A stretch of 64,000 nucleotides of DNA from Sipunculus nudus (Eukaryota > Annelida > Sipuncula > Golfingiida > Sipunculidae), in the NCBI GenBank assembly GCA_026874595.1, contig CM049318.1, positions 50,062,750 to 50,126,749 on the forward strand, given 5' to 3'. Positions 1 through 10,569 of the stretch are shown here, piece after piece. Made by a program: the position numbers and the translations under genes. The notes under the pieces are model-generated. The model saw only the letters and a program-made list of their open reading frames with translations, had not been told where the DNA came from and did no database searches. Position 1 is the stretch's first letter; every line of letters begins with the position of its first letter.

Positions 1-307
1 TGACAAGCATTCCGCATGCGGCTAAGTTTTCAACATGATTTTTGTACTGTTGCCATATGAAATATCACTTCAGAAAAAATAATAATTTAAATCCTAATCT
101 GAAAAAAATTAGTAATATACATCATTGGTTAAACATCTGGGACACCAAATCTTTAATATATCCTAATTTGTATTTTGCCATAATAAAATAAAAACAACAG
201 TCACAGCGTATGATATAATAAGCTGTAAAGAGACACCCTGACAACTCCATTATAATCTGCTCATAATTTATCAAATTTAAGAAAAACGTCAACTTTTCTC
301 GTGCTAG
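1..307 (+). other. Intron end, 5' edge of duplicated unit 1
   Basis: AT-rich non-coding sequence ending in the acceptor of the first exon (gtgctag). It matches 6665-6973 almost base for base, so the left edge of the window coincides with the start of the 6.66-kb duplicated unit. I see no exon, promoter or RNA gene in it. Confidence 0.6.
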
Positions 308-496
308 GAACAACCGTTGTGTCCACACTTGGCACAACCCCAACCTCAAGTTCCACAGCCACACCAGTATACACAACCAGTGTAACTCCAACAGCAACAC
401 ATAGCACACCAAGCAATACACCAACTGTCACCTACACGCCAACGGCTTCACCAACAGTGACCCCGACCGGAAGTGTCATCTTATCTACCCAGCCAA
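308..496 (+). CDS. Thr-rich linker exon, unit 1
   Basis: 63 codons, phase 1-1, acceptor gctag and donor GTAAGA. It encodes an irregular Thr/Ser/Pro stretch (GTTVVSTLGTTPTSSSTATP and onward, ending STQPS) with no Cys. It is less regular than the later PTS exons, and its end contains the TPTVTYTP motif typical of them. Likely an O-glycosylated spacer leading into the microexon and the alpha domain. The reading frame, both splice sites and the length are kept in copy 2. Confidence 0.7.
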
Positions 497-733
497 GTAA
501 GAGTTTGCATGTTGAAATACAGAAAATAGATACTATAATCATGATTGGATCATGTGTTTCCTTGGAATATTTATAAAGATATTCAAAATAATGTTGCATG
601 TTGTTTAATTTGAAGTTATACCGCAAATTATATCATCATCTGCACATGCACTTTTTTCACTCATGCTAAATAAGGCTTTTAATTCAGTTTACGTGTTTTT
701 TACATTAGATGCATTTATTCTTGTTTATTGTAG

Positions 734-769
734 CAACCCCAGTGGTTACAACTGTGACTGCTACGCTAG
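734..769 (+). CDS. 36-bp microexon, unit 1
   Basis: Twelve codons between an acceptor attgtag and a strong donor GTATGT, phase 1-1. Joined to its neighbours it reads TPVVTTVTATLG, extending the Thr-rich linker into the alpha head. It is identical in copy 2 (7400-7435). Because it is symmetric it could be skipped without a frameshift. The call rests on splice sites, phase and composition, since it is too short for homology evidence. Confidence 0.6.
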
Positions 770-1204
770 GTATGTTTCTTCATGTTATATTGTCAAGATT
801 CCATTATGTTTACCTGATATTCTGAAATTGGTACCCTTTCGATGATAAGATTGCTACCCGTTCCCACAGGTGGTAATCCCCTTGATTCATGGCTGTAAAA
901 ATAACGGATATGCCGGACTTAATATAAAGAACCGTATCTAGGATCACTCGCCGCATACAACAAACATGTAAAACTGATACCAAAAGAAACCTGGGAGCGT
1001 GTGAACAGCTAATATGAACAAAGAAGTATTGAATAATTTTATGACGGTGCACGCTATCAATCATGGGAGCAAAAAAAAAAGTGGTTGTGGAGAGAGGGGT
1101 ATGTATTTATAAAGTAATATAATAATTCGTATAGTCATATCAGCCGTTTCCATATATGACCATGCATGAAGAAATTCATTCATATTCGTCGCTTTATGTT
1201 TAAG
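770..1204 (+). other. Intron before alpha head, unit 1
   Basis: 435 bp with no recognisable exon or mobile element. A minus-strand frame at 810-1064 is a chance ORF without splice or composition support. The acceptor is a rather weak tttaag with a T-rich tract. Confidence 0.55.
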
Positions 1205-1497
1205 GGATCACGAATCGTTCCCCTTGCCCGCCTGGCCTCGCGTTTGGGATAAATTATGAAACACGCGAGGACTTCAAGGTCGACGCCACATCCACTGATC
1301 AGAACGAGCCTGTCGATGCTTTAATAGCCTCGGGTAGCTACTGGCAAGCAGCTCCAACTGGTTTGCCAGTTGAAAGTTTAGTTATCCAGCTCTACAGACA
1401 GGATCCGCTATTCCAATACCTATCCATGAAAGTGCGAGGGGCTTCCGAGGTGCGAGTACAACTCGTGAACAGCCAAGGCGTGATTACATACCAAGAG
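1205..1497 (+). CDS. Alpha domain, head exon, unit 1
   Basis: Phase 1 in and phase 0 out, about 97 residues. Visible landmarks in order: a possible N-glycosylation site NRS, the Cys of SPCPPG, EDFKVDATSTDQNEPV, the Trp motif GSYWQAAPTG, strand ESLVIQLYR, and strand SEVRVQLVNSQG. The order matches the gamma head (Cys, acidic/polar stretch, YW, two hydrophobic strands), so the two are probably paralogous halves of a discoidin-like beta-sandwich. The acceptor aag is unusual but is repeated in copy 2. The donor is GTAATT. A role in glycan or protein binding is inferred from the fold class only. Confidence 0.72.
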
Positions 1498-1726
1498 GTA
1501 ATTTGTATTCATTCTAAAATACGACTCGATTTACCTATGACGTACAACGGAGGTCTGTCACGTATTAACAATCATATGAACTGGTACAACAAGTATATGG
1601 CACCTTTGTTTCAGTAAATCTTCCAAATCCAATCGTCGTTATTTAAGCCCTGAAAAGAATATGCAATTTTAAAAATGGTAAAATGTAACTTTTTTGTCCA
1701 TTTATTTAATCAAGATATTCTAACAT

Positions 1727-1771
<45 letters not shown>

Positions 1772-1855
1772 ACACTGAAGAAAAACAACACTATAAATTC
1801 ACTACACACTGTTTCACGGGATGCGACCCGATCCTCAGATGAATGTAGTTAGAAC

Positions 1856-1894
<39 letters not shown>

Positions 1895-1949
1895 ACATGT
1901 TGTTACAGTCACCAGGTAAGACTGTCTGATTATATATTGCATAAAATCA

Positions 1950-2010
<61 letters not shown>

Positions 2011-2156
2011 GATGAAATAAATGATACATCGTAGTATTGGTCAAACAGTAAAAATTTAAATAACATCGGTTGATTTATCAAAACATATATCGGAAAAGCC
2101 ACGAGAATGTGACGGTTAGTTGACTGGCTGAGTTTTTTTTTTTTTTTTGTCAACAG
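1498..2156 (+). other. Intron inside alpha domain, unit 1, with (TA)n tracts
   Basis: 659 bp separating alpha head and tail. It contains three (TA)n microsatellites (about 1729-1769, 1857-1891, 1951-2007) and, between the first two, a short element whose reverse strand resembles a ribozyme-like core (see findings). A long T-run leads to the acceptor gtcaacag. Confidence 0.6.
1729..2007. repeat. Three (TA)n microsatellites, alpha intron, unit 1
   Basis: Pure TA runs at about 1729-1769, 1857-1891 and 1951-2007, separated by non-repetitive sequence. The same three tracts with different lengths occur at 8393-8430, 8518-8545 and 8605-8659. Short ORFs coding IYIYIY here are artefacts. Confidence 0.9.
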
Positions 2157-2307
2157 AAATTTGAAGAATTGACTGGCTCTGAGAGGGAAATACTGGTATA
2201 TCCTTCACATATACCCGAAGGAAATGTTCTAGTCATTGACCTGACAAGAACTGGAACCACTGCTCCCATGGTGTCTGAATTGACTGCTACCTTCTGTGGG
2301 GAACCAG
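2157..2307 (+). CDS. Alpha domain, tail exon, unit 1
   Basis: Phase 0 in and phase 1 out, 50 residues, acceptor gtcaacag and donor GTATGT. Landmarks: [10 protein letters not shown], strand EILVYPSH, strand NVLVIDLTRTG, and the closing ATFCGEP with the second Cys of the domain. Its phase and position match the beta and gamma tails, which supports one ancestral two-exon domain. It joins directly to the PTS exon (G+AG gives Glu). Confidence 0.75.
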
Positions 2308-2920
2308 GTATGTTTAATCTAGGACGTGTGTGTTGTTCCATTATGGGCGATGCATTTTTATTTTAATGTTCTGTAATATAGTCCACCATAGAAGAGGAAT
2401 TAAATATTGCATCAAATTATAAAATCCTTTGATATTATATATGTTCTATTTTATTATTATATTCAATTATGGTATATTATTTTATTATTATTATTTTATT
2501 ATTATACACACACATATATATTTCTGCCTCATGGTCAACAATTAGACCATTTAATATTGAGTAGAACCTGTCTAAAAGACTACCTATCTAATAAGACCAT
2601 CTGTCTATTAAGACCACTATTGTGTGAACCGAAAACATTCACAATGATTATAATATTAAGACCACCTGTGAACTGAGACTTTTGGCCAGTCCCTCGGGTG
2701 GTCATATTGCACAGGTTTTACTGTATATTGTTGTCTTATGATCAATTTACATGTTTGAACTTTGTCTTATTCACTAGTGTACAACAGACATATGTTTTTT
2801 TTTTCGATTTTTTTATGGTCCGTGGTGCATTCTTAATTGCTGATGATGTGTTATAATCGTCCATTGTCTGTTTCGAGGATAAACGTATAATTTACATTTG
2901 CTGTTATATATTTGTTTCAG
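2308..2920 (+). other. Intron after alpha tail, unit 1
   Basis: 613 bp, AT-rich, with an ATT microsatellite-like stretch and a MITE-like element at 2557-2725. The acceptor tttgtttcag is strong. No exon seen. Confidence 0.6.
2557..2725. mobile_element. MITE-like repeat, copy 1
   Basis: About 170 bp with imperfect inverted ends: the left end has gtagaacctgtctaaaaga and the right end has tggtcatattgcacaggtt, where aacctgt is inverted as acaggtt. The inside has repeated cta(t/a)taagacca-type motifs. No coding capacity. Present at the same place before all four alpha/beta PTS exons, so it was inserted before those blocks duplicated. The family is not named because no database search was possible. 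Confidence 0.55.
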
Positions 2921-3541
2921 AGTCCACTCCAAGTATGACTGCAACCACACCATCCGTGACACCATCAGGTACTATGACGTACACACCATCCGGGCCACCA
3001 TCAGGAACCATGAGCAACACACCAACCATGACACCATCAGGAACCATGAGCTACACACCAACTGTGACATCATCAGGAACCATGAGCCACACGCCAACCA
3101 TGACACCATCAGGTACTGTGACGTACACACCAACCGTGACACCATCAGGTACTATGACGTACACACCAACTGTGACACCATCAGGAACCATGAGCTACAC
3201 ACCAACCGTGACACCATCAGGAACCATGACGTTCACACCAACCGTGACACCATCTGGGACCATGACCTACACGACAACCGTGACACCATCGGGAACGATG
3301 TCCTACACGCCAACCGTGACACCATCGGGAACGATGTCCTACACGCCAACCGTGACACCATCGGCAACCATGACCTACACGCCAACCGTGACACCAACAA
3401 GCACTGTGACATACACACCAACCGTGACACCGTCCAGTACCATGACTTACACTCCAACACCAACAAGCACTTCAACTGCGACCCCAACAGTTACTCTTAC
3501 ACCAACCAGCACCTCGACAACCTCACCGACGGTTGGAACGA
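2921..3541 (+). CDS. PTS exon after alpha domain, unit 1
   Basis: 207 codons, phase 1-1, acceptor tttcag and donor GTAAGA. After ESTPSMTATTPS it runs as 12-residue repeats of the TPTVTPSGTMSY type. Methionine after GT and a variable S/T/F before the closing residue separate it from the gamma PTS type. It ends in a Thr/Ser tail, TSTSTTSPTVGT. No Cys. Read-through past the donor stays open to a stop at 3670 and would add about 40 unrelated residues; I treat this as intron. Confidence 0.8.
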
Positions 3542-3729
3542 GTAAGAATCGAATTCATATTATCATTTATATTCCACTATCACAGAAAAAAAGGTATATT
3601 GTTTTATGGGGTAAAGAAGCTTGGACAAAAAACGGCCACCAAGGGAACTTGTTTAATCAAACAGGGGGTTGAATGATAAATATACAAACATCCAAAATCT
3701 TCATGCAGTAGATTAATAATTGTTAGGAA

Positions 3730-3778
3730 ATGAAATTCAGATTGTGTACCGTAATCAGTGTCTTCACATTTCTTGCAG
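3730..3778 (+). other. Possible alternative start with signal-peptide-like sequence, beta unit 1
   Basis: An ATG in a fair context (aggaaATGa) opens a frame continuous with the beta head. It encodes MKFRLCTVISVFTFLAAS: a basic n-region, a hydrophobic core and a small-residue AAS end just before YYCEEE. It lies over the polypyrimidine tract of the intron acceptor, and such tracts often encode Phe/Leu by chance. The same sequence is kept at 10521 and 13504. It could be an internal start or a coincidence of the splice acceptor. Confidence 0.3.
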
Positions 3779-4059
3779 CCTCATATTATTGTGAGGAAGA
3801 GATCCACATAGACGATGATCACAAGGATGGCTTCAAGATCTACGCTTCATCTAACGGTCCAGGATCCGACGCTGAGGATGCCCTGGAAGGCTCAGGTGAT
3901 ACGTGGGAAGCCTCCCCTGCTGGTCTCCCTACGGAAAGCATCATTGTGCAGCTTTATCAACCAGACATAGACTTCACAGGAGTGACGCTGACAGTAGAAG
4001 GGGTAGAGTCCGTGACCGTCAAACTTTTGAACAGCGATGGCATTGAGGCGTTCTCAGAG
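3779..4059 (+). CDS. Beta domain, head exon, unit 1
   Basis: Phase 1 in and phase 0 out, about 94 residues, acceptor tttcttgcag and donor GTAAGA. Landmarks: Cys in YYCEEE, acidic HIDDDHKDG, FKIYASSNG, Trp motif GDTWEASPAGLP, strand SIIVQLYQPD, and strand VTVKLLNSDG. It is close to the alpha head (TWEA against YWQA, SIIVQLYQ against SLVIQLYR). The frame also stays open upstream to an ATG at 3730 that gives a signal-peptide-like stretch (separate entry), so this exon might also serve as part of a first exon. Confidence 0.78.
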
Positions 4060-5152
4060 GTAAGATTTCTACGGTTTAAGGCACATGCTGTGGTGTAATA
4101 AGATGTATAGACGAACACCATGTTTCAGACAAAACGAGTTTTAATAAATATGTGGGCAAAAGTACAGGACAAACGTTAATAAGAAATGCTTTTTTGAAGG
4201 TATCCCGTTTAATTACTCTGAATCGTTATTTGTCCTCTGCCTTTTGTTAAGACACATACAGACACAGTAAATATAAAAAAATGTAGATACAAAACAGGAT
4301 TAACCTAGTTAATCTGTCTTCTGCGTCAACCAAATGGCTTCGATTTTGGGAAGGACAGAGCATTCCAAACAAACCTTGCCCTGTTAGAAAAAAAATAAGA
4401 AAGAAACAGAGTAAAAATTTTATCGGAAGCTGGTATTACTCGTCTAGTACCTCCGCGATAAAATCGTTAAGATTTTTTTTTTATTAATAACTTTGGGCAT
4501 CGAGTTTATATGCAGTGGTCTGTCTAAAGGGTTATGATACGAGGTAAAATGTATGCTCTTTTGAGCTCTGATGAGTTGCCTTTGACGATGCATAATGAAT
4601 GGAGTCTTCCAAGTACGACTGTCCGAGCCTTGTCTATCACACAACCGTGATATCACAGAGGTCGGACAAATAATTTGCATTTACCTGGCAAACACTTGCA
4701 CTTCCAGTTCGTTTATCCAAGCTTTCGTTTTATTGACACGGTATATCGGTGCCGGAGAATATTACCGACTGAATCAGTTAGTTTCTTTGACGCAGGTAGT
4801 CAAATGTTTCAATCCTGTTTAGAGTTGGGTTATATTTCTTATCCTGTTTACGTGCAGGTGGGAAATAATCTATCACTAGTACAACTGGTGGAATTATTCT
4901 TCCTACCCTTTTACCTAGAATTGATTATACCGGTTACATGTACTCAGTTTCACAAAAACATAAGAACACAGGTATGGGTACGCACTATATATCATAAGCA
5001 CTCACAACAAATTGTTGAAAGCGATACCCTTTTGTAACCACTGTATTAGAATATATGACACAGAATAGATAAAGTGCAATTATTTTTTTATACTGATTTT
5101 AAATATATTGCCATATATAACCTTAATGATTTTATGTTTTTATCTGATCTAG
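4060..5152 (+). other. Intron inside beta domain, unit 1
   Basis: 1.09 kb, near-identical to 10851-11944. A 120-codon plus-strand frame at 4675-5037 is kept in both copies, but the whole intron is equally conserved, so this is no evidence of coding. No recognised mobile element. The acceptor is ctgatctag. Confidence 0.6.
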
Positions 5153-5303
5153 GTTCATCCAAACCTGAATGGCGCCAATACGTACATCACATCTACGGCT
5201 CCACCGGGAACCATTGGTAACATCCTGGTCATTGATCTTGAGAGAATCAATGGTCAGCAGCCGAAGGTGACAGATCTCCATTCCTATTTCTGTACTCCAA
5301 TGC
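5153..5303 (+). CDS. Beta domain, tail exon, unit 1
   Basis: Phase 0 in and phase 1 out, 50 residues, donor GTAAGT. Landmarks: VHPNLNGANTYITST, strand NILVIDLERINGQQ, and KVTDLHSYFCTPM with the second domain Cys. It is the same length as the alpha tail, with a matching VLVIDL/ILVIDL strand. It is followed, after a 563-bp intron with a MITE-like repeat, by a PTS exon (C+AG gives Gln). Confidence 0.78.
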
Positions 5304-5866
5304 GTAAGTATTACCAGATATCTAGTTTTAGCTCAAGAAATTGTGCCTGTAAAAATTGATTGGGTTCAATCTTTAATCAGAAAATGTCTCTAGACTATGC
5401 ACTAGACAGGTTTAACATTCTCTTAAGCAATTATGGTATATTATTTTATTATTATACACACACATATATATTTCTGTCTCATGGTCAACAATTAGACCAT
5501 TTAATATTGAGTTGAACCTGTCTGAAAGACTACCTATCTAATGAGACCATCAGTCTATTAAGACCACTATTGTGTGAACCGAAAACATTCACAATGATTA
5601 TAATATTAAGACCACCTGTGAATTGAGACTTTTGGCCAGTCCCACGGGTGGTCATATTGCACAGGTTTTACTGTACATTGTTGTCTTATGATCAATTAAC
5701 ATGTTTGTACTTTGTCTTATTCACTAGTGTACAACAGACATTTTTTTTCGATTTTTTTTTGTGGTCCGTGGTGCATTCTTAATTGCTGATGATGTGTTAT
5801 AATCGTCCATTGTCTGTTTCGAGGATAAACGTATAATTTACATTTGCTGTTATATATTTGCTTCAG
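5304..5866 (+). other. Intron after beta tail, unit 1
   Basis: 563 bp. The right two thirds closely match 2480-2920, including the MITE-like element, so this intron plus the next PTS exon is a paralogue of the block after the alpha tail. No exon seen. Confidence 0.6.
5507..5675. mobile_element. MITE-like repeat, copy 2
   Basis: Same element as at 2557-2725 with a few substitutions (gttgaacctg at the left end, actgtac at the right). It has no coding capacity and was carried by duplication of the intron-PTS block. Confidence 0.55.
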
Positions 5867-6415
5867 AGTCCACTCCAAGTATGACTGCAACCACACCATC
5901 CGTGACATCATCAGGTACTATGACGTACACACCATCCGGGCCACCATCAGGAACCATGAGCAACACACCAACCGTGACACCATCAGGAACCATGAGCCAC
6001 ACGCCAACCATGACACCATCAGGTACTGTGACGTACACACCAACCGTGACACCATCAGGTACTATGACGTACACACCAACTGTGACACCATCAGGAACCA
6101 TGAGCTACACACCAACCGTGACACCATCAGGAACCATGACGTTCACACCAACCGTGACACCATCTGGGACCATGACCTACACGACAACCGTGATACCATC
6201 GGGAACGATGTCCTACACGCCAACCGTGACACCATCGGCAACCATGACCTACACGCCAACCGTGACACCAACAAGCACTGTGACATACACACCAACCGTG
6301 ACACCGTCCAGTACCATGACTTACACTCCAACACCAACAAGCACTTCAACTGCGACCCCAACAGTTACTCTTACACCAACCAGCACCTCGACAACCTCAC
6401 CGACGGTTGGAACGA
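5867..6415 (+). CDS. PTS exon after beta domain, unit 1
   Basis: 183 codons, phase 1-1, acceptor cttcag and donor GTAAGA. Same 12-residue TPTVTPSGTM-type repeats and same head and tail as 2921-3541, but two 36-bp units shorter, so the two exons are VNTR alleles of one ancestral block. The alternative donor-side frame closes almost at once (gaattga), unlike the alpha-side PTS exon. Confidence 0.8.
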
Positions 6416-6973
6416 GTAAGAATTGAATTCATATTATCATTTATATTCCACTATCACAGAAGAAAAGGTATATTGTTTATATATATATAAGGTATATATA
6501 TTATGGGGTAAAGAAGCTTGGACAATAAACAGCCACCTAGGGAACTTGTTTTATCAAACAGGGGGTTGAATGATAAATATACAAACATCCAAAATCATTT
6601 ACATCATTCGTTTAACATTCAATGAACATAAATATATGTATAATGTAACTCTACTTTTTCTTTACTGACAAGCATTCCGCATGCGGCTAAATTTTCAACA
6701 TAATTTTTGTACTGTTGCCATAAGAAATATCACTTCAGAAAAAATAATAAATTAAATCCTAAATCTGAAAAAAATAAGTAATATACATCATTGGTTAAAC
6801 ATCTGGGACACCAAATCTTTGATATATCCTAATTTGTATTTTGCCATAATAAAATAAAAACAAAAGTCACAGCGTATGATATAATAAGCTATAAAGAGAC
6901 ACCCTGACAACTCCGTTATAATCTGCTCATAATTTATCAAACTTAAGAAAAACGTCAACTTTTCTCGTGCTAG
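6416..6973 (+). other. Intron joining unit 1 to unit 2
   Basis: 558 bp. The first part resembles 3542-3720, with a short (TA) insertion near 6479-6500. The duplication junction is at about 6665. The last 300 bp equal 1-307. No exon seen. Confidence 0.6.
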
Positions 6974-7162
6974 GAACAACCGTTGTGTCCACACTTGGCA
7001 CAACCCCAACCTCAAGTTCCACAGCCACACCAGTATACACAACCAGTGTAACTCCAACAGCAACACATAGCACACCAAGCAATACACCAACTGTCACCTA
7101 CACGCCAACGGCTTCACCAACAGTGACCCCGACCGGAAGTGTCACCTTTTCTACCCAGCCAA
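6974..7162 (+). CDS. Thr-rich linker exon, unit 2
   Basis: 63 codons, phase 1-1. Differs from unit 1 only near the end (SVTFSTQPS instead of SVILSTQPS). The donor is improved to GTAAGT. Maintenance of the open frame after duplication favours a real exon. Confidence 0.7.
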
Positions 7163-7399
7163 GTAAGTGTTTGCATGTTGAAATACAGAAAATAGATATT
7201 ATAATCATGATTGGATCATGTGTTTCCTTGGAATATTTATAAAGATATTCAAAATAATGTTGCATGTTGTTCAATTTGAAGTAATACCGCAAATTATATC
7301 ATCATCTGCACATGCACTTTTTTCACTCATGCTAAATAAGGCTTTTAATTCAGTTTACGTGTTTTTTACATTAGATGCATTTATTCTTGTTTATTGTAG

Positions 7400-7435
7400 C
7401 AACCCCAGTGGTTACAACTGTGACTGCTACGCTAG
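7400..7435 (+). CDS. 36-bp microexon, unit 2
   Basis: Identical to 734-769, including both splice sites (attgtag and GTATGT). Twelve codons, phase 1-1, linking the Thr-rich exon to the alpha head. Confidence 0.6.
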
Positions 7436-7869
7436 GTATGTTTCTTCATGTTATATTGTCAAGATTCCATTATGTTTACCTGATATTCTGAAATTGGTAC
7501 CCTTTCGATGATAAGATTGCTACCCGTTCCCACAGGTGGTAATCCCCTTGATTCATGGCTGTAAAAATAACGGATATGCCGGACTTAATATAAAGAACCG
7601 TATCTGGGATCACTCGCCGCATACAACAAACATGTAAAACTGATACCAAAAGAAACCTGGGAGCGTGTGAACAGCTAATATGAACAAAGAAGTATTGAAT
7701 AATTTTATGACGGTGCACGCTATCAATCATGGGAGCAAAAAAAAAAGTGGTTGTGGAGAGAGGGGTATGTATTTATAAAGTAATATAATAATTCGTATAG
7801 TCATATCAGCCGTTTCCAATATGACCATGCATGAAGAAATTCATTCATATTCGTCGCTTTATGTTTAAG
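7436..7869 (+). other. Intron before alpha head, unit 2
   Basis: 434 bp, near-identical to 770-1204. It holds no recognisable feature besides the acceptor tttaag. Confidence 0.55.
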
Positions 7870-8162
7870 GGATCACGAATCGTTCCCCTTGCCCGCCTGG
7901 CCTCGCGTTTGGGATAAATTATGAAACACGCGAGGACTTCAAGGTCGACGCCACATCCACTGATCAGAACGAGCCTGTCGATGCTTTAATAGCCTCGGGT
8001 AGCTACTGGCAAGCAGCTCCAACTGGTTTGCCAGTTGAAAGTTTAGTTATCCAGCTCTACAGACAGGATCCGCTATTCCAATACCTATCCATGAAAGTGC
8101 GAGGGGCTTCCGAGGTGCGAGTACAACTCGTGAACAGCCAAGGCGTGATTACATACCAAGAG
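7870..8162 (+). CDS. Alpha domain, head exon, unit 2
   Basis: Encodes the same roughly 97 residues as 1205-1497 (NRSPCPPG, GSYWQAAPTG, SLVIQLYR, VRVQLVNSQG), with phase 1 in and phase 0 out and donor GTAATT. I see no amino-acid change against unit 1. Confidence 0.72.
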
Positions 8163-8391
8163 GTAATTTGTATTCATTCTAAAATACGACTCGATTTACC
8201 TATGACGTACAACGGAGGTCTGTCACGTATTAACAATCATATGAACTGGTACAACAAGTATATGGCACCTTTGTTTCAGTAAATCTTCCAAATCCAATCG
8301 TCGTTATTTAATCCCTGAAAAGAATATGCAATTTTAAAAATGGTAAAATGTAACTTTTTTGTCCATTTATTTAATCAAGATATTCTAACAT

Positions 8392-8432
<41 letters not shown>

Positions 8433-8604
8433 ACACTGAAGAAAAACAACACTATAAATTCACTACACACTGTTTCACGGGATGCGACCCGATCCTTAGA
8501 AGAATGTAGTTAGAACGTATATATATATATATATATATATATATAAGCAACATGTTGTCACAGTCACCAGGTAAGACTGTCTGATTATATATTGCATAAA
8601 ATCA

Positions 8605-8661
<57 letters not shown>

Positions 8662-8807
8662 GATGAAATAAATGATACATCGTAGTATTGGTCAAACAGT
8701 AAAAATTTAAATAACATCGGTTGATTTATCAAAACATATATCGGAAAAGCCACGAGAATGTGACGATTAGTTGACTGGGTGAGTTTTTTTTTTTTTTTTG
8801 TCAACAG
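8163..8807 (+). other. Intron inside alpha domain, unit 2
   Basis: 645 bp, same layout as 1498-2156. The TA tracts are at 8393-8430, 8518-8545 and 8605-8659. The ribozyme-like core between the first two is altered here (a G to A change within ctga). Confidence 0.6.
8393..8659. repeat. Three (TA)n microsatellites, alpha intron, unit 2
   Basis: Same three loci as in unit 1, with different repeat numbers, showing slippage since the unit duplication. Confidence 0.9.
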
Positions 8808-8958
8808 AAATTTGAAGAATTGACTGGGTCTGAGAGGGAAATACTGGTATATCCTTCACACATACCCGAAGGAAATGTTCTAGTCATTGAGCTGACAAGA
8901 ACTGGAACCACTGCTCCCATTGTGTCTGAATTGACTGCTACCTTCTGTGGGGAACCAG
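8808..8958 (+). CDS. Alpha domain, tail exon, unit 2
   Basis: 50 residues, phase 0 in and phase 1 out. It differs from unit 1 by conservative changes (VLVIELTR for VLVIDLTR, APIVSE for APMVSE). The closing ATFCGEP Cys is kept, as are acceptor gtcaacag and donor GTATGT. Confidence 0.75.
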
Positions 8959-9567
8959 GTATGTTTAATCTAGGACGTGTGTGTTGTTCCATTATGGGCG
9001 ATGCATTTTTATTTTAATGTTCTGTAATATAGTCCACCATAGAAGAGGAATTAAATATTGCATCAAATTATAAAATCCTTTGAATTTATATATGTTCTAT
9101 TTTATAATTATATTCAATTATGGTATATCATTTTATTATTATTATTATTTTACTATTATACATACACATGTATATTTCTGCCTCATGGTCAACAATTAGA
9201 CCATTTAATATTGAGTAGAACCTGTCTGAAAGACTACCTATCTAATAAGACCATCTGTCTATTAAGACCACTATTGTGTGAACCGAAAACATTCACAATG
9301 ATTATAATATTAAGACCACCTGTGAACTGAGACTTTTGGCCAGTCCCACGGGTGGTCATATTGCACAGGTTTTACTGTATATTATTGTCTTATGATCAAT
9401 TTACATGTTTGAACTTTGTCTTATTCACTAGTGTACAACAGTCATGTTTTTTCCGATTTTTTTGTGGTCCGTGGTGCATTCTTAATTGCCAATGATGTGT
9501 TATAATCGTCCATTGTGTTTCGAGGATAAACGTATAATTTACATTTGCTGTTATATATTTGCTTCAG
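8959..9567 (+). other. Intron after alpha tail, unit 2
   Basis: 609 bp, paralogous to 2308-2920, with the MITE-like element at 9211-9379 and an ATT-rich stretch near 9132-9160. No exon seen. Confidence 0.6.
9211..9379. mobile_element. MITE-like repeat, copy 3
   Basis: Same roughly 170-bp element with aacctgt/acaggtt inverted ends. Carried by the unit duplication. Confidence 0.55.
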
Positions 9568-10332
9568 AGTCCACTCCAAGTATGACTGCAACCACACCAT
9601 CCGTGACACCATCAGGTACTATGACGTACACACCATCCGGGCCACCATCAGGAACCATGAGCAACACACCAACCATGACACCATCAGGAACCATGAGCTA
9701 CACACCAACTGTGACATCATCAGGAACCATGAGCCACACGCCAACCATGACACCATCAGGTACTGTGACGTACACACCAACCGTGACACCATCAGGTACT
9801 ATGACGTACACACCAACTGTGACACCATCAGGAACCATGAGCTACACACCAACCATGACACCATCAGGAACCATGAGCTACACACCAACTGTGACATCAT
9901 CAGGAACAATGAGCCACACGCCAACCATGACACCATCAGGTACTGTGACGTACACACCAACCGTGACACCATCAGGTACTATGACGTACACACCAACTGT
10001 GACACCATCAGGAACCATGAGCTACACACCAACCGTGACACCATCAGGAACCATGACGTTCAAACCAACCGTGACACCATCTGGGACCATGAGCTACACG
10101 ACAACCGTGACACAATCGGGAACGATGTCCTACACGCCAACCGTGACACCATCGGCAACCATGACCTACACGCCAACCGTGACACCAACAAGCACTGTGA
10201 CATACACACCAACCGTGACACCGTCCAGTACCATGACTTACACTCCAACACCAACAAGCACTTCAACTGCGACCCCAACAGTTACTCTTACACCAACCAG
10301 CACCTCGACAACCTCACCGACGGTTGGAACGA
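9568..10332 (+). CDS. PTS exon after alpha domain, unit 2
   Basis: 255 codons, phase 1-1. Exactly 144 bp (four 36-bp units) longer than its unit 1 partner. A block of five repeats from about 9658 is duplicated (two successive runs of the MSYTPTVTSSGTMSHTPTM type), and one TMSYTPTV unit near the end is lost. Read-through past the donor is open to 10463, as in unit 1. Confidence 0.8.
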
Positions 10333-10520
10333 GTAAGAATCGAATTCATATTATCATTTATATTCCACTATCACAGAAAAAAAGGTATATTGTTTTATGG
10401 GGTAAAGAAGCTTGGACAAAAAACGGCCACCAAGGGAACTTGTTTAATCAAACAGGGGGTTGAATGATAAATATACAAACATCCAAAATCTTCATGCAGT
10501 AGATTAATAATTATTAGGAA

Positions 10521-10569
10521 ATGAAATTCAGATTGTGTACCGTAATCAGTGTCTTCACATTTCTTGCAG
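10521..10569 (+). other. Possible alternative start with signal-peptide-like sequence, beta unit 2
   Basis: Same in-frame ATG and hydrophobic stretch as at 3730, unchanged at the protein level. Same caveat: it overlaps the acceptor polypyrimidine tract. Confidence 0.3.

Larger units (their letters stand above)
1..6664 (+). repeat. Segmental duplication, alpha/beta unit copy 1
   Basis: Holds eight exons: Thr-rich linker, microexon, alpha head, alpha tail, PTS, beta head, beta tail, PTS. The same order with near-identical exons and introns recurs from 6665. The two units differ by scattered substitutions, by (TA)n lengths and by numbers of 36-bp repeats in the PTS exons, as expected of a recent tandem duplication. 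Confidence 0.9.

Noticed and set aside
1835-2153. ORFs made of IYIYIY on the minus strand
   Set aside because: Translation of (TA)n microsatellites.
4675-5037. 120-codon ORF kept in both beta introns (also 11467-11829)
   Set aside because: The entire intron is equally conserved by recent duplication. There are no domain features or splice phase support.
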